Positions 20,687 through 28,771 of a DNA stretch of 43,888 bases are shown here, piece by piece; position 1 is the stretch's first letter, and each line of letters begins with the position of its first letter. The position numbers and the translations under genes were made by a program. The stretch lies in the NCBI GenBank assembly GCA_001790955.1, contig MGDP01000132.1:1245-45132 (forward strand). The letters run 5' to 3'. The notes under the pieces are model-generated. The model was not told where the DNA came from. It did no database searches and was given only the letters and a program-made list of their open reading frames with translations. This stretch comes from Candidatus Tectomicrobia bacterium RIFCSPLOWO2_12_FULL_69_37. GTDB lineage: Bacteria > UBA8248.

Positions 20687-22021
20687 TTATGTCTCCCTGG
20701 GGCCGACCGAGGGCCGCCCGATGCTGTGGTACTCGATGCCGGCGGCGGCGACCTGCGCGGGGGTGTAGATGTTGCGCCCGTCGAAGATGATGGGCTGGCT
20801 CATGGCGTCGCGCAGCCGGGCGAGGTTCAGCTGGATGAACTCGCGCCACTCCGTGACGATGACGGCGGCGTCCGCCCCCTGGGCGGCCTCGTAGGCGTTC
20901 CGGCAGTACTCGACGTTCTCCTCGCCGATGAGGGGTCGGGCCTTCTCCGTGGCCACCGGGTCGTAGGTGCGCAGGGAGGCGCCTGCTTGCCGCAGGCGGG
21001 AGCAGATCTCGACACTCTTGGCCTCGCGCATGTCGTCGGTGTCGGGCTTGAAGGCGAGGCCGAGGATGGCGATGCGCCTGCCGGCGAGAGGGGCGGGCGC
21101 CCCGGTCCCCAGGCGCTCCACGATGCGCTGGGCGAAGCGGGGCACGCGGGAGTCGTTCTCCGCCGCGACGCTCTTGAGGATCTCGAAGGGGGTCCCGAAC
21201 TCCCGGGAGGTGTACATGAGGGAGTCCACGTCCTTGGGAAAGCACGAGCCCCCGTAGCCCAGGCCCGCCTCGAGGAAGGCGGGCCCGATCCGCGCGTCAG
21301 CCCCGATGCCCTTGGTCACGGCCTTCACGTCCGCCCCTGCCCGCTCGCACAGGTTGGCGACCGAGTTGATGAAGCTGATCTTGGTGGCGAGGAAGGCGTT
21401 GGAGGCGTACTTGATGATCTCGGCGCTGTGCATGTCGGTGATGAGGATGGGGCGCTCGATCGGCCGGTAGAGCTCCGAGAGACGCGCCGCCGCCGCCTCC
21501 GAAGAAGTGCCGATCACGATTCGGTCGGGCTGGAGGGTGTCGCGGATGGCCTGTCCCTCGCGGAGGAACTCGGGGTTGCTCACGACCTCGAAGGGGGTGC
21601 CGTCGTGGCGGTGCGCCTCGATGATCTTGCGGACGAAGTCCCCCGTGCCGACCGGCACGGTGCTCTTGGTCACGATGATCTTGGGGCCGTTCAGGGCGCC
21701 CGCGATGTCCTGGGCGGCGGCCTCGACGTAGGAGAGGTCGGTCCGGCCGTCTTCCTTGGGGGGCGTCCCGACGCAGATGAAGACGATCTCGCTCCTGCGG
21801 ACGGCGAAGGCGGTCGAGGTGGTGAACTCGAGCCGGCCTTCCCGGCGGTTGTGGGCGATCATCTCGGGGAGGCGGGGCTCGTAGATGGGGCACTCGCCCC
21901 CCTGGAGCATCCGCACCCGGCTCTCGTCGATGTCCACGCAGATGACGTCGTTGCCCATGTCGGAGAAGACGGCTCCGGTGACGAGGCCTACGTAGCCGGA
22001 GCCGATCACGCTGATATTCAT
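20687..22021 (-). CDS. ugd: UDP-glucose 6-dehydrogenase
   Basis: [42 protein letters not shown]. Confidence 0.94.
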   Translation of the reverse strand: MNISVIGSGYVGLVTGAVFSDMGNDVICVDIDESRVRMLQGGECPIYEPRLPEMIAHNRREGRLEFTTSTAFAVRRSEIVFICVGTPPKEDGRTDLSYVEAAAQDIAGALNGPKIIVTKSTVPVGTGDFVRKIIEAHRHDGTPFEVVSNPEFLREGQAIRDTLQPDRIVIGTSSEAAAARLSELYRPIERPILITDMHSAEIIKYASNAFLATKISFINSVANLCERAGADVKAVTKGIGADARIGPAFLEAGLGYGGSCFPKDVDSLMYTSREFGTPFEILKSVAAENDSRVPRFAQRIVERLGTGAPAPLAGRRIAILGLAFKPDTDDMREAKSVEICSRLRQAGASLRTYDPVATEKARPLIGEENVEYCRNAYEAAQGADAAVIVTEWREFIQLNLARLRDAMSQPIIFDGRNIYTPAQVAAAGIEYHSIGRPSVGPRET

Positions 22022-22083
22022 GCCCGTGAAATCCCTTTCCGCCAGAGGATGAGCCCAGGGGGATTTTCCCCCAAAAAGCGAAG

Positions 22084-22113
22084 GCAATATCGCAAGGCGT
22101 TCGCCCTTGTCAA
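22084..22113 (-). promoter_or_regulatory. Sigma-70 promoter for ugd-uxs-radC
   Basis: TTGACA-N18-TATTGC on minus strand with near-palindrome AAGGGCGAACGCCTT in the spacer; GGGGGA-TTT-TCCCCC hairpin at 22058-22072 lies in the 5' UTR. Confidence 0.5.
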
Positions 22114-22122
22114 GAAGCCTCC

Positions 22123-24474
22123 TCAGGGCTCCGGGAGGGGGGACGGGAAGCGCAGGGGGGCGAGCCCCCCCGAGCCTCCCAGGAACCGGCCTTCCTCCGC
22201 CACCGTCCGGCCGTGGCGGAAGGTCGGGGTCTTGGCGCCTTCGATGAGTCCCAGGAGGCTGAAGGTGACGAAAACCTCGCTCTTGTCCTGGGTGTCGGTC
22301 AGGGTCAGGGCGACGCCCCAGCAGCAGCCCTGGTAGCGCAGAATGATGCTCTGCTCGAGCGTGGCGCGCTCGACCTTGTTGAGGCGCGTGAGATACTCCA
22401 CGAAAATGCGCGGGGTGATGGCCACGCCGCCCGAAAAGTTGATGAAGCTCTCACCCGCGCTGGCGGGGAAAGAGTTGCGCTGCCGCTTCCAAGCGCGGTC
22501 GACGTTGAGGAACCAATTCCGCCCCCCGTCGAGCAGGAAGCCCGTGGTGTGCTGGGTGATCTCCCTTTCGTAGCGGCTATACTGGGCCTGGTGGATGAGC
22601 CGCACTTGGCGGGTGGGCCGCGCCTCCACGTCGATGATGAAGTTGCCAAAGGGCCGCCGTTCGGAGGACTCGGTGTCCTGGGTCCGCCGCGCCTCGGCGA
22701 TATCATAAGTCTGGCCGATCCCCACCCGGGCGATCTGGCGGGTCTCGAAGCCGCCATCTTCATTTTCTATCCGGGTGAGGAACCGGTTGACGACCGCATA
22801 GGTGACCTTGTTCTCGTCCTGGAGTGAGTCGACCGCGTCAAGCGGGATGATGAGGCGCCGGTCCTGGGAGTCCATGGCCGGACTGTAGTTGTAGACCGTT
22901 TCGAGACCGATGATGTGCTTGAGGTCGCGCATCGGGCCTATCTGCCCTTCGAAGACGCGGCTGAACCGAGGCCCGAGCACGCTAAGTGCTGCGAACCACA
23001 TCTCGCGGGAGAGCCCCTCCTCCTTGCGCTGCCCGGGTGTGGGGTTCGCGCTCACGGTCTCGTCGGCGCTGCGGACAGTCCAGTATGTCTCCCGAAAACC
23101 GACCTCGGGGGTGACACCGAGCCAAGGCACAGTCTGCAGCGGGAGCGACAGGCGCGGCTCCAAGTGCGCTCTCTGCAGCTCGAGAGTGTTGCGGTCGAGA
23201 TCACGGCGGAAGGCGGTGTAGGAGCTTCGGACGGCCTTGTAGAAGTCGGAAGTTCCGATACGGGACGAAAGGATGTCGAATTTCACCTCCGGCAGCTTCT
23301 GGAACAGCTGCCCATCGGTTTCGTTGAGGCCTTCACGGCGCTCCATGCCCACTTGGAGTTGAGCCTCCGGCGAGGCGAAGTTCTTGATGTATTGAATGCG
23401 CGTGTCGGTGGCCTGGCGGGTCCGCTCGAGGAGATCGGTTTCGAGGGAGCGGTCGATGATATCCCGCTTGGCCAGATCGATGAAGGCGGTGAAGGAGGAG
23501 TCGCTCGCGGGGAAGTTGCTGATGTGATCCGCCTTGAGGTCCCAGAAGTCGGTCTTTTCGAGCTTGTCCCCGAGGAAGCGGCCCTGGATGCGCCCCCGGG
23601 TGTTGTCGCTCAGGATGTACCGGTACTCGCCCTTGTAGCGGAACCCCCGCTTGCTCAGGTAGTCGAAGCCGAGGGTGGCGTCGGACCACTCGTTGATGGC
23701 CCAGAAGAATTCGGGGGAGAACTGGAATCCGTTTCGGTTGCCAGCGCCGAACTGGGGTATCAGGAAGCCGGTCGCCCGCCGGGTCTTCACGGGGACGACG
23801 GCGAAGGGAAGGACGGCCGCCGGCACGCCGGCCACCTCCACCGCGGCCCCCTCGATGATGCCGTAGCCTTCGATCTGGAAGGTGGAGCGCTTGAAGCGGA
23901 AGCCCCAGTCCGGGCGGTCGCCCTCGCAGCTGGTGAAGGTGCCGTCGACGATCTCGTAATGGTCCTGCGCGAGGCGCCGCACGAGCTCGCCCGTGATGTA
24001 GTAAGTGCCGCCGAGGTATCCGCGGGCGTCGTAGATGAGCACGCGCTCGCTGTCGAGGTTGAACTCGATCCGGGTACCGATGATCCGGTCGTTCCCCGCC
24101 TGGAAGATGATGTTGCCGGTGGCCACCCCGTCGCGGGTGGAGGACTGGACCTCGACGTAATCCGCCTGGATGCGCTTGTCCAGGTAGCGGATGTCGGCGA
24201 AGCCGCGGCCGACGACCCGCTGGCGTTCCCGGTCCTCGACGAGCTGGTCGGCCGAGACGGCGGCCGCGGCGCTCGGGTCGCGCAGGAAGCGAAGTCCCCG
24301 CTCGGCCGGGGAGGAGCTCTCCCGGCCGGGGGCGGGGGCGGCGGGGCGGGGCGGGGCGGCGGGCGCAGAGGGCGGAGTGAATTGCGCGGCCGCGGAGCCG
24401 GCCCACAGGGCGGCGAGGAGCGGGGCCAGCGCGGCCAGGCGCGCGCGGCGCGCGGGCGGGCGGTTTTCCCTCAT
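22123..24474 (-). CDS. lptD: LPS-assembly protein LptD
   Basis: OstA-type start (DQLVEDRERQRVVGRGFADIRYLDKRIQADYVEVQSSTRDGVATGNI) and long beta-barrel region with LptD-like CCWG-type segment (GCCWGVALTL). Confidence 0.85.
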   Translation of the reverse strand: MRENRPPARRARLAALAPLLAALWAGSAAAQFTPPSAPAAPPRPAAPAPGRESSSPAERGLRFLRDPSAAAAVSADQLVEDRERQRVVGRGFADIRYLDKRIQADYVEVQSSTRDGVATGNIIFQAGNDRIIGTRIEFNLDSERVLIYDARGYLGGTYYITGELVRRLAQDHYEIVDGTFTSCEGDRPDWGFRFKRSTFQIEGYGIIEGAAVEVAGVPAAVLPFAVVPVKTRRATGFLIPQFGAGNRNGFQFSPEFFWAINEWSDATLGFDYLSKRGFRYKGEYRYILSDNTRGRIQGRFLGDKLEKTDFWDLKADHISNFPASDSSFTAFIDLAKRDIIDRSLETDLLERTRQATDTRIQYIKNFASPEAQLQVGMERREGLNETDGQLFQKLPEVKFDILSSRIGTSDFYKAVRSSYTAFRRDLDRNTLELQRAHLEPRLSLPLQTVPWLGVTPEVGFRETYWTVRSADETVSANPTPGQRKEEGLSREMWFAALSVLGPRFSRVFEGQIGPMRDLKHIIGLETVYNYSPAMDSQDRRLIIPLDAVDSLQDENKVTYAVVNRFLTRIENEDGGFETRQIARVGIGQTYDIAEARRTQDTESSERRPFGNFIIDVEARPTRQVRLIHQAQYSRYEREITQHTTGFLLDGGRNWFLNVDRAWKRQRNSFPASAGESFINFSGGVAITPRIFVEYLTRLNKVERATLEQSIILRYQGCCWGVALTLTDTQDKSEVFVTFSLLGLIEGAKTPTFRHGRTVAEEGRFLGGSGGLAPLRFPSPLPEP

Positions 24475-24567
24475 CTTGGACGCTCGGTCAGGCAACGTTC
24501 CGATCCCGGTCCGGGGGGCGGGCCTTCGTGCTTGCGCGCCGGCGGTGCGAATTGGTGGAGCGCCCGC

Positions 24568-24596
24568 ATTATGCGTCCGGACCGCGGGGACCGCAA
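24568..24596 (-). promoter_or_regulatory. Possible sigma-70 promoter for lptD
   Basis: TTGCGG-N17-CATAAT on minus strand. Confidence 0.4.
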
Positions 24597-24598
24597 CG

Positions 24599-25435
24599 CT
24601 AGGGGGCGGGGGGGGAGGCTTCTTCGCCCTGGGGGGGGCGCTCCCTCAGCCGCCGCACGCGGAGGAGGAGCTGGAGGGGCCCCGAGGCCGCGTATCCGCA
24701 CATGACGGCGAAGGCCACCACCTGGGGCGCGGCGGCCGCCACGAACAGGGCCAGAACCGCGCCCACGAGAGCCCGGAAGGGGCGTTTCAGGGGGACGCTC
24801 AGGTTCTTGAAGCTGCGGTAGCGGATGGTGCTCACCATGAGGAAGGCGAGGAGGTAGGCGACCACCGCGATGAGGGCGTGGGGGAAGAACGCATGGAGGC
24901 GGAAGTCCTCGGCGAGATAAACCGTCGATGCCAGCACGCCCGCCGCCGCCGGGATGGGCAGCCCCCGGAAGTCGCTCGCGCCCTCACCGCTCTGGGCAAG
25001 CACGTTGAAGCGCGCGAGCCGCAGCGCCCCGCAGGCGACGAAGACGAAGGCCGCCAGCCACCCGAAGCGGCCGAAGGGGGCCAGCGCCCAGTTGTAGACG
25101 AGGACGGCCGGCGCCAGGCCGAAGGCGGTGAGGTCGCACAGCGAGTCGTACTGGAGGCCGAAGGGGCTCGCGCTCTTGGTGAGGCGGGCGACCGTGCCGT
25201 CCATCCCGTCGAGCACGATGGCGGCGAGGATGGCCAGGGAGGCCTGCCAGTACTGCTCGTGGATGGACGCGATGATGGCGTAGAAGCCGATGAAGAGGCT
25301 CCCCGTCGTCAGGAGGTTCGGCAGGAGGAAGATGCCCCGCTTGAAGGAGCCTCTGCCCCGGCGCCTCCTGGAGCGGCGGAACCGCCCCCGGAACCTATTT
25401 CGGAAGGGCTCGTGCAACGACGGTCTCTCCTCCAC
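24599..25435 (-). CDS. pssA: CDP-diacylglycerol--serine O-phosphatidyltransferase, Arg-rich N-terminus
   Basis: LPNLLTTGSLFIGFYAII, DGMDGTVARLTKSASPFGLQYDSLCDLTAFGLAP; GTG at 25435 overlaps psd by 41 nt. Confidence 0.88.
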   Translation of the reverse strand: MEERPSLHEPFRNRFRGRFRRSRRRRGRGSFKRGIFLLPNLLTTGSLFIGFYAIIASIHEQYWQASLAILAAIVLDGMDGTVARLTKSASPFGLQYDSLCDLTAFGLAPAVLVYNWALAPFGRFGWLAAFVFVACGALRLARFNVLAQSGEGASDFRGLPIPAAAGVLASTVYLAEDFRLHAFFPHALIAVVAYLLAFLMVSTIRYRSFKNLSVPLKRPFRALVGAVLALFVAAAAPQVVAFAVMCGYAASGPLQLLLRVRRLRERPPQGEEASPPAP

Positions 25436-26033
25436 GCACTTTCTCCCCGGCGCGGACGCATGGCTCGTAGCCGGAGGGCAGGTGCAGGTCCGTCCGCGAG
25501 CCGAACTGGATGAGCCCGATGCGGTCGCCCGCCCGGAGCTCATCCCCCGCCTTGCACCAGCACACGATCCGGCGGGCGAGGACGCCGGCGATCTGCACCA
25601 CCCGGAAATTCTCCCCCGAGAGGGCCCGGATGTCGAGCGCGTTCTTTTCATTCAGGTCGGAGGCCGCGTCCTTGTAAGCGGCCAGGAAGCGCCCCTTGGT
25701 GTACTCGGTGCGGGTAATCCGGCCCGAGACGGGGGCGCGGTTGATGTGGACGTCCAGGGGCGAGAGGAAGATGCGGATGGCGCTCCCGCCCTCCCTCGCC
25801 GGGCCAGCGGCGACCACCCGCCCGTCCGCCGGGGCCAGGACGGCGCCCGGCTCCTGGGGGGGGGTGCGATCCGGGTCGCGGAAGAAGCCGGCGATCATGA
25901 GGGTGAGGAGGCCGAAGACGGCCGACCAGGCCCAGCCCTCCCAGTAGGCGCTCAGGAGGGTGAGGAGGAGGAAGGCGAGGAGGAGGCCCCAGCCCTCGCG
26001 GGCCACAGGGGGGCGTCGGGATGGGCGGGCCAC
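25395..26033 (-). CDS. psd: Phosphatidylserine decarboxylase, short form
   Basis: FRDPDRTPP, APADGRV, FGSRTDLHLP cleavage-site region. Confidence 0.92.
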   Translation of the reverse strand: MARPSRRPPVAREGWGLLLAFLLLTLLSAYWEGWAWSAVFGLLTLMIAGFFRDPDRTPPQEPGAVLAPADGRVVAAGPAREGGSAIRIFLSPLDVHINRAPVSGRITRTEYTKGRFLAAYKDAASDLNEKNALDIRALSGENFRVVQIAGVLARRIVCWCKAGDELRAGDRIGLIQFGSRTDLHLPSGYEPCVRAGEKVRGGETVVARALPK

Positions 26034-26038
26034 GGCGG

Positions 26039-26566
26039 TCAGCTCTTGACGCTCTTGAGCGTCCGTGGGCCGCGGCTGAGGGCGGCCTTGCCCGTCCGGG
26101 CAATCTCCTTGACGCCGAAGGGGGCGAGGAGCTCGAGGAAGGCCGCGATCTTCCCGTCGTCGCCGGTGATCTCGATGGTGAGGGTCTCGGCCGAGAGGTC
26201 CACGATGCGCGCCCGGAAGACCTCGACGATCTGGAGGATCTCGGCCCGCTCCCTGCGGGGGGCCGACACCTTGACCAGCATCATCTCGCGCTGGACGGTT
26301 TCCTCCTTCACCATGTCCATCACCTTGATGGTGTCGATGAGCTTGCTGAGCTGCTTGCGGATCTGCTCGAGGACTCGCTCGTCCCCCCGCGTCACGAGGG
26401 TGATGCGCGAGACGGTCGGGTCCTGGGTAACGCCCACCGAGAGGCTGTCGATGTTGTAGCCCCGGGCGCTGAAGAGGCTCGCCACCTTGGCCAGGACGCC
26501 GAACTTGTTCTCGACGAGGACGGCGATGGTATGGCTCGGGCCGCCGTTCTTCTCTTCGGGGCTCAT
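26039..26566 (-). CDS. ilvN: Acetolactate synthase small subunit, copy 2
   Basis: HTIAVLVENKFGVLAKVASLFSARGYNIDSLSVGVTQDPTVSRITLV. Confidence 0.92.
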   Translation of the reverse strand: MSPEEKNGGPSHTIAVLVENKFGVLAKVASLFSARGYNIDSLSVGVTQDPTVSRITLVTRGDERVLEQIRKQLSKLIDTIKVMDMVKEETVQREMMLVKVSAPRRERAEILQIVEVFRARIVDLSAETLTIEITGDDGKIAAFLELLAPFGVKEIARTGKAALSRGPRTLKSVKS

Positions 26567-27069
26567 CAGGCCAGGGGCTCCCAGTCGGAGGGCATGCCGG
26601 TGTAGGGGAGGGCGATCATGCCCGTCCGGGCCACCTGGGCGATGCCGTAGCGCTCGAAACTCTTGAGCAGGGTGCGGATCTTCTGGTCGTTGCCGCTCGC
26701 CTCGAGGGTGACGGACTCGTCCGAGATGCTGACGACGTTGGCCCCGAAGGCGGTCGCGAGCTGGAAGACCTCGCCCCGCTTCTCGGGGCCGGCCAGGATC
26801 GTGGCGAGCAGGAGCTCCCGCGTGACCGAGCGGTTGTAGGGCACCTGCTGGACGTCCCGCACGTCGTAGAGCTTGCGCAGCTGCTTAGCGATCTGCTCGA
26901 GCTCGTGCGGCTCGCCGAAGGCCACGATGGAGATGCGGGTGACCTCGCTGTCCTCGGTGGGGCCGGCCGCGATGCTCTCGATGTTGTAGCCCCGGCGCGT
27001 GAACAGCCCCGCCACGTGGGAGAGGACGCCCGGGTGGTTGTTGACGAGGATGGAGTAGATCTGCCTCAT
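26566..27069 (-). CDS. Acetolactate synthase small subunit, copy 1
   Basis: RQIYSILVNNHPGVLSHVAGLFTRRGYNIESIAAGPTEDSEVTRISIV; TGATG junctions both sides. Confidence 0.9.
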   Translation of the reverse strand: MRQIYSILVNNHPGVLSHVAGLFTRRGYNIESIAAGPTEDSEVTRISIVAFGEPHELEQIAKQLRKLYDVRDVQQVPYNRSVTRELLLATILAGPEKRGEVFQLATAFGANVVSISDESVTLEASGNDQKIRTLLKSFERYGIAQVARTGMIALPYTGMPSDWEPLA

Positions 27070-28760
27070 CAGGCGTCCTCCGGGGAGGGCGGGGCGAGCT
27101 GCATCTCGTCGTTGCCGGCGCCCGCGGGGACCATGGGCCAGACGTTCTCCTCGGGGTTCACGTGGAAGTCCATCACCACGGGGCCGTCGTGCTCGGCCGC
27201 CTGCTCGAGCACGCTCCGCACCTGGTCCACGTCCCGCACCGAGAAGCCCTTGACCCCGTAGCCCTCGGCGATCTTGGCGAAGTCGGGGTTCGTCGGGTAG
27301 TGCGAGTGGGAGTAGCGCTTGCCGAAGAAGAGCTCCTGCCACTGTCGCACCATGCCGAGGAAGGCGTTGTTCAGGATGGCCACCCGGATGGGCACGTTGT
27401 ACATGGAGGCGGTGGCGAGCTCGACCAGGGTCATGGCGAAGCTGCCGTCCCCGTCGATGAGCCAGACCTCCTTGTCCGGCCGGCCGAACTTGGCCCCGAT
27501 CGAGGCGGGGAGGCCGTAGCCCATGGTGCCGAGGCCGCCCGAGCTGATGAAGGCCCGCGGCTCGTTGAAGCGCAGGAACTGGGCCGCCCACATCTGGTGC
27601 TGGCCCACGCCGGTGGCGTAGATGCCCTCGCCCCCGGTGATCTCCTGGATCTGCTCGATGACGTACTGGGGCTTGATGCTCCCGTCCCAGCCGTACTGGA
27701 GGGGGTAGTCGCGCTTCCATGCCTCCACCTGGTCGAGCCAGGCGCGCCGCTCGGTGGGCTTCACCTGCCGGTTGAGGGTGTGCAGCACCTCCCGCACGTT
27801 CCCGAGGACGGGGATGTGGGTCTTCACCCGCTTGCCGATCTCGGCGTCGTCGATGTCCACGTGGGCGATGACGGCCTTGGGGCAGAAGCTCGAAACCTTG
27901 CCCGTGACGCGGTCGTCGAAGCGGGCGCCGAGGCTGATGAGCAGGTCGCACTCGCAGAGGGCGAAGTTGGCGTAGGCCGTCCCGTGCATGCCGGGCATGC
28001 CGAGGAAGAGGGGGTCCGTCCCCGGGAAGCCGCCCATCCCGAGCAGGGTGTTGATGACCGGGATCTTGGCGTGCCGGGCGAACCGGGCGAGCTCGGCCGC
28101 GGCCCCCGCCTTGATGATGCCCGCCCCGGCCAGGATGACGGGCCGCTCGGCCTGCTCCAGGGCTTCCATGAGCTTCTCGATGGCCTTCGCGTCCGCCTCG
28201 GGCATCTGCCGCACGGCGGGGAGGGCGCCCTTGGCCGGGGCCTGGGGGTTGTAGTCGGTGCGCGCGGTCTGGATGTCCTTGGGGATGTCCACGAGGACGG
28301 GCCCGGGCCGGCCGGTGGTGGCCACGCGGATGGCCTCGCGGATGACCCCCTGGATCTGGCGCGCGTCCTTGACGAGCCAGTTGTACTTCGTCACCGGGAT
28401 GGAGCAGCCGTAGATGTCGGCCTCCTGGAAGGCGTCCGTCCCGATCATCGGGGTGGCGACCTGGCCGGTGACGGCGATGAGGGGGACGGAGTCCATCTGG
28501 GCCGTGAGGAGGCCGGTGATGAGGTTCGTCGCCCCGGGGCCCGAGGTGGCGACGACGACGGCCACCTTGCCGCTGACGCGGGCGTAGCCGTCGGCCATGT
28601 GGGCCGCCCCCTGCTCGTGCCGGGTGAGGATGTGCTTGAAGTTCGCCTTCAGCAGGTCGTCGTAGAACGGCATGATCGCCCCGCCGGGGATGCCGAAGGC
28701 GATCTCGACCCCGCCCGCCTTGAGCTCCTCGATGGCGATCTGGGCGCCGGTCATCTCCAT
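27069..28760 (-). CDS. ilvB: Acetolactate synthase large subunit, canonical copy
   Basis: GIPGGAIMPFYDDL, LTRHEQGAAHMADGYAR, GDGSFAMTLVELATA, GMVRQWQELFFGKRYSHS. Confidence 0.94.
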   Translation of the reverse strand: MEMTGAQIAIEELKAGGVEIAFGIPGGAIMPFYDDLLKANFKHILTRHEQGAAHMADGYARVSGKVAVVVATSGPGATNLITGLLTAQMDSVPLIAVTGQVATPMIGTDAFQEADIYGCSIPVTKYNWLVKDARQIQGVIREAIRVATTGRPGPVLVDIPKDIQTARTDYNPQAPAKGALPAVRQMPEADAKAIEKLMEALEQAERPVILAGAGIIKAGAAAELARFARHAKIPVINTLLGMGGFPGTDPLFLGMPGMHGTAYANFALCECDLLISLGARFDDRVTGKVSSFCPKAVIAHVDIDDAEIGKRVKTHIPVLGNVREVLHTLNRQVKPTERRAWLDQVEAWKRDYPLQYGWDGSIKPQYVIEQIQEITGGEGIYATGVGQHQMWAAQFLRFNEPRAFISSGGLGTMGYGLPASIGAKFGRPDKEVWLIDGDGSFAMTLVELATASMYNVPIRVAILNNAFLGMVRQWQELFFGKRYSHSHYPTNPDFAKIAEGYGVKGFSVRDVDQVRSVLEQAAEHDGPVVMDFHVNPEENVWPMVPAGAGNDEMQLAPPSPEDA

Positions 28761-28771
28761 GGCCGTCTCTC

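Noticed and set aside
22058-22072. GGGGGATTTTCCCCC hairpin as terminator of lptD
   Set aside because: No T-tract follows on the minus strand; it lies downstream of the ugd promoter and is better seen as 5' UTR structure
26566-27951. 461-aa ORF with ilvN at its C-terminus
   Set aside because: N-terminal 290 residues are out-of-frame ilvB; real ilvN starts at ATG 27069
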